DNA of 64,000 nt, from contig OX596334.1 in assembly GCA_951394405.1 (NCBI GenBank), positions 1,426,001 to 1,490,000 of the forward strand, given 5' to 3'. A model generated the notes under the pieces. The model saw nothing but the letters and a program-made list of their open reading frames with translations. It did not search any database and was not told where the DNA came from. Positions 44,399 to 55,490 of this stretch are shown piece after piece. Origin of the DNA: Coprinellus micaceus (taxonomy: Eukaryota; Basidiomycota; Agaricomycetes; Agaricales; Psathyrellaceae). The translations under genes and the position numbers were made by a program. Each line of letters starts with the position of its first letter. Within the stretch, counting starts at the first letter, position 1.

Positions 44399-47300
44399 AT
44401 GGACCGCTTGAATGGCTACGAGGACTCCCCAGAAATGAGGCAGGCATCTCAGACGACGTTGGTCGACCCCGCTCTCGTCAGGCCGAAGGTGTACTACAAC
44501 GACGGGCCTTTCGATGCACCCAGCAGCTCAGATGAAGAAGCAGAGTCCTTGTTGGGTGACGAGCACCATGAAGAGGTTCCGTTGAGTCCTGGAATGGCTG
44601 AGTTGGGAGGGACGAGTCCACGTAGCCCCGGAGGAAGGAGGGGAAAGGGCAGTACGACGGTGCGTTGTATCCTCTGTTATTTGCGGCGTAGCTCACAACT
44701 ACCATAGTCGACCCCCCTTAGGTTCTTGCTCGTTGGTGTTGCTGTCCTTTTAGGACTGGCTTGTGCCATTGGGGTGTTCGCTGCTATGGCCTACAGCGTC
44801 CCAGATCTGCACCCGAAGAGTTCCAGGATCACCATGGATCATCTTTTCAACGGGACCTTCTCTCCAGAAAGGGTGTCCTTACACTGGGTCCCTGAAGCCG
44901 GGGATGGTGTGTTCTCTTCCGTTTCCGGTGGGGCCATCAAGCTCGTCGACCTCAAGACGCAGCACTCGCAGGACCTGGTCAACCTCGTGGACATTCGAAA
45001 CGTATGTCCCTTCGTCTGGAGAAGCTCCATGATTTCTCACTTGTAGTTTAGGAGCAAGGGCAACCCCTAGCGATTTCCAGCTGGCAAGTTTCGCCAGACA
45101 TGAAGTACATCCTACTCAAGGCCGACTACCGCAAGCAATGGCGTTGGTCAAGCTTTGGAAACTACTATGTGCACAACATTGAGACTAAGAGCACCCATCC
45201 CATTACCCCTCCTACTCAGCCTGCACGCACCGCCTTCGCGACGTGGTCACCAACGGGACAGGCCATTGCCTTTGTTACCGACAACGACCTCTACATCCTC
45301 CCCTCTGCCGCCCCCACTACTCAGCTTATTCGGGTCACGACTTCGGGCAATGCTTCTCTTTTCCACGGTGTCCCTGACTGGGTGTACGAAGAGGAAGTCT
45401 TCTCGAATGATTACGCGCTATGGTGGTCACCCGACTCACGGAAGGTTGCCTTCCTGGCCCTCGACGAGACACAGGTCCCCGAGTTCTCGTTCCCGATCTA
45501 CAACCCCACCGAGGATTCCGACGCCGTGATACCCTATACCTCGGACGTGGTGATGAAATACCCTAAACCTGGATACCCGAACCCCTTGGTGTCTGTCCAT
45601 GTATTTGACTTGGATAGGTACCTCGACGAGCACGACATTGACGACGACGAGGTTGCCACCGCGGAATTCCCAGCCGTCAACCAGACATTAACACTAGACT
45701 GGGAGAATAGGCATCCTGTTACAGATAGCATCATCTTCGAAGTCACTTGGGTCGGAAACTCTAGTCTCATTGTGAAAGAACTCAATCGAAATGGGAACGA
45801 CGGTCATGTTGTCCACTTCGACTTGGACGCCCCCACTGCTCTTCAACGTACCACGGGAAAGGTGGTCAGGAAGCTCGGCAAGAATGGTGAACACGGCGAT
45901 GATGGATGGGTTGAAAGTGTACGTCCTGATCTATCTGGGAGGAGCCCCCATCTTACCGGGCGATGCTACAGGAACAAACGATCTTCCCATTACATAATGG
46001 GGAGTCCGGTGCCACTGCGTACCTGGATATTACCCCCACGCCTGAAGGCTACAACCACATCGCTCTCTTCAGCCCAGCTGACTCGGACAAGCCCCACTTC
46101 GTGACTTCAGGCCCCTGGGAAGTCACGGGGGGGATCAGCGCCGTGGACCATAAGAAGGGCTTGGTGTACGTTTCGTCGCCTCTTTACCCCCACGTCTAGC
46201 GTCGGAAGGTGACTAATATCAGTCTATGCAATGCTCTAGGTACTTCACCTCGACGAAAGCCTCTTCGACCGAGCGCCACATATACTCTATCGCTCTTCCT
46301 AAGAGCAAGGAGGACCTGGCAAAGAAAGCGGAGCCGGTAGCCTTGACGGATGACACCAAGACGGCGTTCCACCGAGCCTCGTTCTCACCTGAAGCAGGAT
46401 TCTATGTTCTTTCATACGATGGTCCCGGCGTGCCTTCGCAAAAGGTGGTTCAGGTTGACAACTCCAGTGCGTCTTTATCTCACTCACCTGTACGAGGCGC
46501 TCGCTCACAGTCGAGTCTGAATATTCACAGCATTCTCTTACGTCTTGACCACGAACGAACGGCTGAAGAACGTCACGGAACAGTATGAGGCTCCTACCGT
46601 CTTTTACACTACCTTTAAGAATAGCGAAGGCTACGAGTTGAACGTGAAGGAGATCCGCCCGCCTCGAATGGATGATTCCGGCCGGCTCAAATACCCTGTG
46701 CTATTCAAAGTGTACGTTTCAGTTTCTACGCGAGAGGCGCCGACGGCTCGAATTACGGCTAAACGATTCTTTTAGGTACGGTGGGCCAGGTTCCCAGCAA
46801 GTCGATCAAAGATTCAACAGGGCTGATTGGGCTAACTACGTCGCGTGTGGTCTCAAAACGATCGTTGTCATCGTCGATGGTCGAGGGACCGGATTTAAGG
46901 GCCGCAAGTTGAGAAATCCGGTGAAGGGGAACCTTGGGTTCTTCGAGACCATCGACCAAATCGAGGCTGCAAAAGAGTGGGCAAAGAAGACCTATGTTGA
47001 CCCCAAGAGGATTGGAATATGGGGCTGGGTCAGTGCTTCTCAGTTTTGCGCCCGGACGCGACCTTACGAAACTCGTCTTTTTTTCTCTCTTACTCGGCAG
47101 TCATACGGCGGTTTCATGAGCTCCAAGGTCGCCGAAGCAGATGCAAAAATCCATTCCTTGGCAATGGCAGTTGCTGTACGTCGCTCCGCCGAGCTCTCCT
47201 GACCGCCCTTCTGACGTTTGACATCCCCAATTTATAGCCCGTTACTTCTTGGCGACTGTACGACTCCATCTACACTGAACGATACATGAACACCCCCCAG

Positions 47301-47650
47301 CTGAACCCTGGGGGTTATGTGAACGCGTCAATCACTAACGTCACCGGGTTCAAGCACATCGACTACCTATTGGCGCATGGTAGCGGCGATGACAATGTGC
47401 ACTACGCAAATAGCGCACACTTGCTTGATATGTTCACCAAAGCCCAGGTTCGCACATATAGATTTAGAATGTTCACTGACAGGTATGTACAGCGTTTTCG
47501 GAAACTCCTCAGCGGTGAGCACACTGACAAATCATTCCGTACTCCAGTGACCACAGCATCTCGAGGAGAGGGGCCAATCGGGAGGTGTACGAATACCTCA
47601 CCGCTTTCCTCGCGGAGAAGTGGGGGCGAGGTCCTCGGCGACGCAAGTAG
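44399..47650 (+). CDS. type II membrane dipeptidyl aminopeptidase (DPP4/DAP2/STE13-like, family S9B)
   Basis: It removes N-terminal X-Pro/X-Ala dipeptides; fungal members act in the vacuole (DAP2) or late Golgi (STE13). An N-terminal cytosolic region of about 90 residues precedes one transmembrane segment ([20 protein letters not shown]). The beta-propeller follows with the DWVYEEEVF double-Glu motif that anchors the substrate amino-terminus. The alpha/beta-hydrolase domain has the nucleophile in GWSYGGF (split by an intron after GW), the Asp in [12 protein letters not shown] and the His in DSDHSI. Several N-glycosylation sequons are present (NGTF, NQTL, NSSL). About ten exons; the last ends RGPRRRK at 47650. 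It is complete, with all catalytic residues. Confidence 0.94.
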
Positions 47651-47961
47651 GCTAGGCTGCGGCGGAGGAGATTCACCGTGTGTATTTATGTATTGGACTG
47701 GACATCTCCCTACATCTACTGATCTCTACTTGACGCAACAAGTCCGTCCAATCGCCGAGCTTCCTCGTGTGGGCCAGTAGGTTCCGTATGGCAGAGGAGT
47801 CGGCTACACTGCCTCCGTTTCGGGGTGTGAGAGATTGGATGCAAGCCGGCGGCGCCTAATAGCTTTAAATACGGGGTCTTCTGGCCACGTTGAATCCTCG
47901 TTCCACCCCCACATCCTTCCCTTCCATCTCTACAGCCCAGCTGCGTATCAGAAACCCAGAG

Positions 47962-48755
47962 ATGCTGTTCGGGACTCTCTTCTCTTCACTAGTGTTGTCC
48001 GCTGCAACCCTCGTGTCAGCGCAGATTGACCTCTCAAACTTCGTGGAAGTGGCCAACTTGCCTTACCGCTTCCAGCTCGCTGCACTGAACACAACGCTCC
48101 CAAATGCCAATAACACCGGTGCTCCCTTGACTCTCGGAGCGGGCGGTGAGTCTAATAAACGCCGTTCAACCTCGACGTTCCGGGAGCTGATGACGTCCGA
48201 TGTCCGTTCGAATAGGGGCTACTGGTGGCATTAACCTATACACCTCCTCGGTATGCCATTCGTTACCCATCCAACCTTCCAAACGGATAGGTCGCTAACG
48301 TAATTTCCATCTTATAGACATGGAACAGCTTCCCATACAACTCCCACAACCAGTCAGCACTCGTCAACAACGCTCTTCGGACGTTCGACAGGCTCGACGA
48401 TAGATGGGATCTCAACGGAACCGCTGTTCAAGGAGGAGACTCCCTGACCTGGATCATGAGCTTGATGTACGGTGCGCCGCAAGAGAAGAATGCGGTGTAC
48501 TCTGCATTTGTACCCCAAAACGCAGTTGACTCGGGGCGGCACGCGGATGGCACGAACGAACCTTACCCTTTGCTGGCGGTGAACAACAGGACTGATTTGT
48601 GGTCCCTGTGCCCCGACAGCTTCGCCCGCCCACAGACGAGGCTCAGGTACAACGTCTCTGCGGCTGGGGAGTCGCCGTACAATTTCGATCCCAAGCAATG
48701 CTACAGCGTCGCTGTGAATCTGGTATCCGTCGAGGCGTTGAATATTTTTGCATAG
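47962..48755 (+). CDS. small secreted protein, conserved type unknown
   Basis: The signal peptide MLFGTLFSSLVLSAATLVSA is followed by QIDLSNFVEVANLPYRFQL. Three exons are seen (47962-48148, one of about 35 nt beginning GGGCTACTGG, and 48318-48755); they join to give GATGGINLYTSSTWNSFPY. The mature part is about 190 residues with Asn-linked sequons (NTT, NGT, NRT, NVS) and few Cys (DLWSLCPD, PKQCYSV), which could form one disulfide. I do not recognise the family. The gene follows the aminopeptidase in the same direction with 311 bases between; there is no sign they are functionally coupled. An extracellular or cell-wall role is inferred from the signal peptide only. Confidence 0.75.
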
Positions 48756-49194
48756 GTTGACTGCATTTCTCGTTCCTCTGGATCCAGACTTGCATTTGGA
48801 CGCCTGGACCCCTCATTACGTTTTAAATCTACCTTGGACATTTCGTATATTTGCATTAGCACCTCGTTTAGTTAGACTTGGTTAGATGTTTACATTGACA
48901 TTCTTCCTCTTCGACGCACTACCTGGGCCGGTGCCATAACGGATCTCTTCGTGTACATTGCACGTACCACTCGGAAGACTTACTACCCTGGATTGTTGCC
49001 TCGAAGCCAGGGGAAATGCTCACCAACGCTGGTGGTGACGGTCTGGGTACTGATTATGAGGGGATGGGTCGTGATCGCGGTGTGAGCGCTTGACATTGAA
49101 TTCTGTGATGGGTGCCGCACTGCCGCCTCGTGCCAACACAGCTTGCTCTTGACCACGACCACCACATTTGTCTCCCCTATCAGCCTCACAAAGT
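48756..49194. other. intergenic
   Basis: About 440 bases between two plus-strand genes; nothing recognised beyond expected untranslated and promoter sequence. Confidence 0.5.
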
Positions 49195-51006
49195 ATGCGA
49201 TTGAATGAAGAGGTCTTAGTTTCGAACGGGGATGGCGACGGACGCAACGGTGGTGTAAACGGGCTTCCTGTCGAGATTTGGGGTCAAGTTGTACAACACT
49301 TGGACCCGGACGACGTCGTGTCGCTACAGAAAGTAGGCACCAGCATCTAGTTTCCGACAAGCGTCTACTTACTTCAGATCCCATTAGACTTGCTCGATAC
49401 TCTACAATGTCACCAAGCAGCGGTTCATCTGGTTAGCACTTGCCCGAAAGGTCTGCGAGCAGTACGGCCTCTTCAGCGCGTCTTTCCCACTTGAAAAAAT
49501 GTCGTGGGCAGAGCTTCAACATCTAGTGTTATCCCCATCAAAGTTCGAAAACTTGGTGACTGCGTTTAACGGTCGTAGCCTTCCCCCAGCACATATCTGG
49601 AGCTTCGCACCCCAAATTGACGGGGAGGTCATGGATCAAGACACTATATTCTTGGTGCCTGGTGGAAGGTTTCTCATCACACGAAGGCCAGACGTTGGGA
49701 TATTTCTCTGGGACCTTGGCTACAACGCTGACGTGCGAGCAAATCCCTCTCCTATTGCTCATCTGCCGGTCCGGAAACATTTCACCTTGCACGCACCTGT
49801 GCCCACCCCCGATCGGAAGGGCGTCCGTTTCTATCATTGCCACGAGTAAGCCCTTCCGGACGTATGATGCTTCGCATATTCCTCACCGAGCCGATAGGTT
49901 CTGGGCCGACTTGGACATTGTGGATATATACCCAGCTGCGGAGGCTCCGGAATTCCAAACCGTAGGGTCCCTCAAGCTTCCCGGACAGTATAGTCCTCGC
50001 CTCCAAGCTCAAAACTCCACCCATATTGCACTGGTAATCCCCAGGTCCAGGGATATCATGCTGGTGAGATGTCCAGATGGAACAGGTCGTCCTCTTACCT
50101 GGTGCTTCTTGGCTGGGTTAGACGCAGGCGCTGAGCCTCGGCTTTGCGGGGTATGTCAACACTGTATCTTTGAAGCGATCAGGCAGATGCTCATTCATAC
50201 CCTCTCAGCTCAGCATATTCGACAAGTCGCTCATTGCCTTCCACACAGACAAGATGTTCGTCTTCGACATGCCCGACTTCGATAGAGTGACCCACGGCGA
50301 AACGATTCAGGTTCCAATTAATCAGTCTGTTGCCCTGCCGAAGACCGAGTGCCCTTACAATCTCTACACCCCAGAATGGTTCGGTCCCGTCGAAGATGGC
50401 AGGCATCTGTTGGGCGTCTACGTCTCAGAGCAGGAAGAGCATATGAACCGCTGGGAGGAGTACAGCTTCAGCGACATGCAAGTTTTTAGGATTGAGCCCC
50501 AGTCGGTGGAGGAAAAGTTGCCGGCCATTTTACCAGTACCGCTCGGAGGAACGTTTCCTGTCGCAGGGCCCAGGCGGGAACTCGAAAAGTCCTTACGGAA
50601 GCAAACCGAATTCGAGACCTGTATCAAGGGGCATCGCTTGCAGGGAAGTCCGACGGCTGTTTACTTTACGGGGATGGTGAAGGAACCCAGCGCTCCCATC
50701 CTTCTTGTAAAGTACCAGCTCCCTGGTCCTTCCTCGACTGAAACACCCTCCGAACCCTCCTTTGTGAAGCTAGGAGATGGTCTCAGGAACGGGGGACAGT
50801 GGGTTTGGATCCAAGATGTGGCCGTCTGTCATGCGACGGGGAGGGTCGTTTTTGCAACCCCCCATGATCCCTTCACTGGAACCCACAAAATTTGGGTCGT
50901 CGACTACCTTCCACCGCCCTCATCTCGCCTTCGTCAATCCAGGTCGCACTCGGCCAGGAATAAATCTCTACCCCTTCACACTTCCCGTAGACGCGGGTTG
51001 TATTGA
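49195..51006 (+). CDS. F-box protein with WD/beta-propeller-like C-terminal region
   Basis: The N-terminus has an acidic/Gly-rich lead followed by NGLPVEIWGQVVQHLDPDD and VVSLQK, a good F-box, completed across an intron by TCSILYNVTKQRFIWLALA. The C-terminal part is built of short beta-strand-like segments (for example MFVFDMPDFDRVTHG, KIWVVDYLP) that look like a degenerate propeller as seen in many agaricomycete F-box proteins. At least four exons. Start chosen at ATG 49195, the first in-frame ATG. The 3' end (SRSHSARNKSLPLHT) is low-complexity, so a final intron could have been missed. A role as ubiquitin-ligase adaptor is inferred from the F-box. Confidence 0.75.
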
Positions 51007-51327
51007 CACAACGACCATTCTCTTTCGGTCTATTTCGACCCTTCCATCCCAACCTTCGTCCCTGTGTTCCTAGAATTTCCTGGATTCCTTATGATTCCTT
51101 CATCTCGGTGGCGAGCATTATGGGCGAACATATGCCGAGGGTCAATCCCAAAGATATTGGAACTATTGGTGTTCATCATGAGACGGGATAGCCTATGCTG
51201 GTTCACCTGCTGAAGTTTTCGCGACTCGGAAGGCGGTGGGTCGGAGTTAGCGAGTGCAACGGATTTTGTATATTACAACGTACACAAATGGGAAATGATT
51301 TCACTTTGTTCTTTGTTTGCTTTAGCC
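51007..51327. other. convergent intergenic
   Basis: About 320 bases between the ends of the F-box gene and MYND gene 7. No feature recognised. Confidence 0.5.
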
Positions 51328-52130
51328 TCAGCTGTTTCCAATGGGCAGCTGGAGCCCCTGGAACTCGCCACGTCCATTGAGGATCTCCTGCTCTTTGTAC
51401 CTCTCGCAGAACTCACGGAAATTTGGTTTGGTCATCTGAGCGCGGGCTTGGACATCACTGTCGCCGAAGATATCGAGAATTTCGCTGATGTACATCCAGA
51501 CCGTCTCAATCTCCAGCGCTGTAAGCGGTTTGTGGTCGGCACGGATGACTGTAACTGTTCCTATGTCTTGTTGCCACCTAGCACAAAATCAATGGCTGAA
51601 TATCCAGGGGTAGACGCGAGACTCACTGTCGGGAGGCGAGGCCGTCGAATGGCTCGATCATGAGGTAAGTCGTAATCTGGTTGTCCAGCGGTGCACGATC
51701 GTAGACCTCGTCGCTAGGTCGAGGATGCCTGTCTCAAGGGATCAGTATCGTTATCCGTCGTGCGGCGGCTATGTTGAGCTCACTTGTACACAAGGAGAGG
51801 TATCCCAACCTTCTTCGGAACAGGTGTAGAGTACCCTTCACGGTGAATGGGATGGGAGCGAGGGACATCCACAGCTCGGAATAGGGCTGGCCCTTGAGTT
51901 CTCTTGTCGCCATCGCACGGAATGATGATTCCTTTCACAGTCTCTGGGATACATTCAGGCTTGTGGTCTTTCCAGTGCGCCTGTTGGCAGTCCGCATTCT
52001 AGGAAGAGGTCAATGTGGTCTATATACAGTAGGAAAGATATCGAAGCACGCTCACGCAGTAGGATACTAGATGGCATTTTGAGCAGACTTTGGGAGGGTC
52101 GGATTTCTGGCAAGACGCGCATTCACCCAT
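51328..52130 (-). CDS. small MYND zinc-finger protein 7 (N-terminal finger)
   Basis: It begins MGECASCQKSDPPKVCSKC then HLVSYC; an intron is followed by NADCQQAHWKDHKPEC, giving a complete canonical MYND finger C-x2-C, C-x2-C, C-x3-C, H-x3-C. After the finger come PVPKKVGIPLLVYK, HPRPSDEVYDRAPLDNQ, TYLMIEPFDGLASRQ and a last exon VIRADHKPLTALEIETVW to the stop (LQLPIGNS) at 51328-51330. Total about 200 residues. It differs in architecture from the other six MYND genes here (finger at the N-terminus, short tail) and belongs to another subfamily common in agaricomycetes. It is probably a protein-interaction adaptor; no catalytic domain is visible. Confidence 0.8.
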
Positions 52131-52792
52131 TGCTAAGGTACGTCTGAGACAAGCTTTCCTGGGGATGATAGTCAAGAATGTGATGGGAGTAAATGGGACA
52201 AGATTGGGATGGTACGTACCTTGAATAGCGTTCTCGACGTCGAGGAGCGAAGGAAAGGGCTAGCCCAGTGGTCGCTGGTCCATTTAACGGCTCGCCCCTG
52301 GACGTCACGTCGTCACACTTACACGTGAGGTAACGCTCTCTTTCCATGTAAAGAAAGAGTCTCTGGCTCGGCAAGCGACTCGGAAGGACTAATTATAAGG
52401 CTCGTTGAACCTTGTCCTACGTATAGCTCCTTCACTTTCGTTATCTTCGTGGTGCATCGTGGGGGTTTTCTGTTCGTGTTCGGCACCTGTTCCATTCTAG
52501 TTCGGTCCCGGGCACCCAACACTTAAGCGCCCGCATACGAGATGGCCTTACAGAGGACGGCGTGAAGAAAACGACTTGATCCCCTCGGCAAGGGTCGGGG
52601 TCTAGGTTTGTTACCCTACTCCTCGAAAATTTCTATCTCATGATGTGCATAAGGTTGCATGGGACATTTGGCTTTGTCGCATAAATAGGGGCTATCACAT
52701 CTTTAGAATCAGGTTCGTGTTTGGCCAGGCGAACCGAGAGCATCGAAGATATCACTACAATTCAGGGGTATATTGGTGTAGGGACACTTGGG
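52131..52792. other. intergenic between MYND genes 7 and 5
   Basis: About 660 bases: promoter of gene 7 and 3' region of gene 5. No exon or repeat recognised. Confidence 0.45.
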
Positions 52793-55110
52793 TTACTCAA
52801 TCCTACGAAAGTCGGAGTCGGAGTCATATGCATCACTCTCGTCCGGAGGCTCAAATGAGAGCGTCGTTATCCCAGTGATCCCACGATGGACCTCCATCTC
52901 GCATGCCTTGTCCGGATTCACCACCTCCAGGACTCTGATGTACCCATTCTTGAGGGTTAGGCGAGGTAGCTTCTCTTCATCCTCATCCTCCTCTTCCTCG
53001 CTGGTGCCACCAGAGTCCTCCGAGTCGCTCGAGTCGGAATCAACCTCTGGTTCAATCACGAAGCTGCCCAGAACCACCACCAGGTACTGGCCAAGTGGCG
53101 CGATGCCCCCCGTAAGCCGAATCGTGTCCGTTTCATCCTCCTCGTATTGCCCGATCAAGGCCATGCTACGTTTATCTCCAAACATCGGCTCGGAATCGTG
53201 CGAGAGAGACTTGAAGATAGCCATGTCGAACAATCTCATGGACAGTGGTAGAGTGCTGTGGTCCATGAAGAGAGCAGCTTTCCCAGCGGGGCTGTGGGCA
53301 GTTGTGTCGAGGCGAGGCAGCGCCGCAATGACGGGAATTGCTTTTTGGAGGAAGAGCTCGTAGACGCGGAAGAGGAGCATACGATTTCGATGCGATATCC
53401 ACGCCCCGTTGAGTTGACGATCTAGAAAGGCTGTCAGGGTAACGCCTCAGGAGTATAGGGAGGGTCCGAACGAACCAATGCGATATACGCGGTCACGGCT
53501 ACACTCTTCTTTGTGTAGTTTCTTCCAGTCATGGCGCTGGCATTCCTCAGAGCAGTACACTGTGACATGGCACCACGAGCACTCCACAGCGTCGACCAGG
53601 AGCATATGTCTACCATCGGTTTTGGTATGCTGGAATGCTCGGGTGAGCAAAAGCACGGTGAGGCGAGGTTGAAAGGGTGTACGTACATCCGTATTATCAC
53701 AGAGCGCGATCGTCTCAATACAGTCCTCGTCGTAGACTTCGCCATCCGAGTCCTCCTCCAGCTGCTGCTCAAACGCCTTCTGATACGCCCCTGTAGCGCG
53801 CAAAAACGGTCTCCAACGTTTCCTCGCAACAGGGTCGGTCCACAGGTCCTCCAAAGTCTCTTCGGAAAGGGTGCCGTCACTGAGGGCCCAGCTTAACGCG
53901 TACGATATTTCGGGGATTAAACAGAGCGACGATATCTTGAGAAGCGGGTCGCGTCCAAGCCAGTCTGGGAACGGTTTCTCTAGGGTGGCATGAGGGGAGA
54001 GGAGCTGATGCACGATGACCTTCAGGAGCCCAGCTTCAAAAATTTCTGGGATCACTTTTCGTAGTTCATATGCGTTGGACGGCTGAAAGGCGAGCATGAG
54101 CTGCCCAATCTGAACAGGAAGAGCAACAACATCCGGATGGGTCGATTCGAGAGGAAAATCCATAGCCGCCTCCAGAACCAAGGAAGGGAAGTCAGATTTT
54201 ATAAGGGCCTTCGCAAACGCCGGTACCGCGTTGGCGAAAATCTGGGAGATGAGGGCCGTCCCGATAAAGACCTTGCAATTATCCAGAGGGTCGTCATCGT
54301 CGGCGTAGATCCTTGCCCACTGGACGCAGCGGTAAGATAAGCTATGCGCAAGACTCTTGTGGTGCTTGTGGTTGTAGCCTGCGACCTTTTCCAGGGCGAT
54401 CCCCTTGGCTGGTTCATAAATCAAGCAGTTCCAGAGCATGTCGAACATCGGGTGAACAAATCGAGCGTAGCTCTCAGTGTCAATATCAGGCCCTTCATCG
54501 TCTGGTACCGAACACACCCATACCGCGAGAACGAGCTCAACAAACTCTCCCATGGCGCCCATGTCGTCCTTTAAATACTTGATCTTATCCTTTTCGAGGA
54601 GACGCTTCAGGATATTAGCCGCGGACCGTGATCCAACACGGGGGTTTGGACCTTCTGTCGGAGCCATGAGATAGTCTTGCGCCAGGAAGACCAACCAAGC
54701 CATGAGGTCCGAATAGTGCAATCTGAGCACGCCAAACAGCTCTCGGACGTGGTCTTCCCGCATGGACCCCATCTTGTCGAGCACCCCATTCACTAGCGCC
54801 AACGCCGCGTTGCAGAGGAAGGTAAGGCGTGCAGATTCTTTGTCCATCGCCTCGTGTGGTGCGACTTGAATGCTGGGGACCCTATCCGCACTCAAATGGA
54901 CGAGCGTCGTGGAAAGTGCGCGTTTTGCCGAAGGTAGGTCGGAGGGCCATTCTTGTAAAAGCTGGTCGAACTTAAATGCTAATCCTTGCTCTACAGCAGA
55001 TAAAGCCTAAAGATTAGTTAGCATACGAAGCGAGCGAGTCTCGATAGGGCACTAGCTTCTTCAAACTTGGATTTTTGCGACGCTGACCTTGAAAAGGTGC
55101 CCTTGGCCAT
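52793..55110 (-). CDS. MYND zinc-finger protein 5
   Basis: Proposed exon 1 is 55110-55027 (MAKGTFSRSASQKSKFEEAS, 28 codons ending LARF). An apparent 20-nt intron at 55007-55026 follows, then ALSAVEQGLAFKFDQLLQEW and PSDLPSAKRALSTTLVHLSA. The long helical exon ends ALCDNTDV. The finger exon has CSWCHVTVYCSEECQ and HDWKKLHKEEC; the last exon (RQLNGAWISHRNRMLLFRVY onward) carries a strongly acidic loop (SDSSDSEDSGGTSEEEEDED) and stops at 52793. The ALSAVEQ block aligns with MLSEVEG in gene 1, so the obvious internal ATG at 54895 would drop conserved sequence. Function unknown; the finger is likely to bind partner proteins. Confidence 0.82.
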
Positions 55111-55490
55111 CTTCATTAGCCAGAAGGGCCGACCGTGTCTTGAGAGGGTTGTTGAGGGGGGGAGAGGAAGTCTGGAAGGGGCGATGAGTCCCAGTGTAGA
55201 TTGGAGAGATGGTGGTGGGAGTGGAAGAAAGGACAGGAGAGGACGGGTTCGGTCACCGTGCGTGTTACGCTGGTTACTATTGCTTCCGGCTCGGGCGTCA
55301 AAGGAAGCCTCCTCATCCAATGATCTCCCATACTTGTCTATATATACTTGTCCCTACGGCAGCTCAAGGCAGCCTGCTCCCCTATGGATCACTGTGGTGG
55401 GAAAGGTGTAAATGCAGGTCCTGTTATTTTACATCAGCGGTCAAGCAAAGGTAGGTGGACAACACTAGGTGGGTCGGGAATGTGGAACTT
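55111..55490. other. intergenic between MYND genes 5 and 6
   Basis: About 380 bases; promoter of gene 5. The reverse strand upstream of its start is C/T-rich, typical of fungal promoters. Nothing else seen. Confidence 0.5.
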
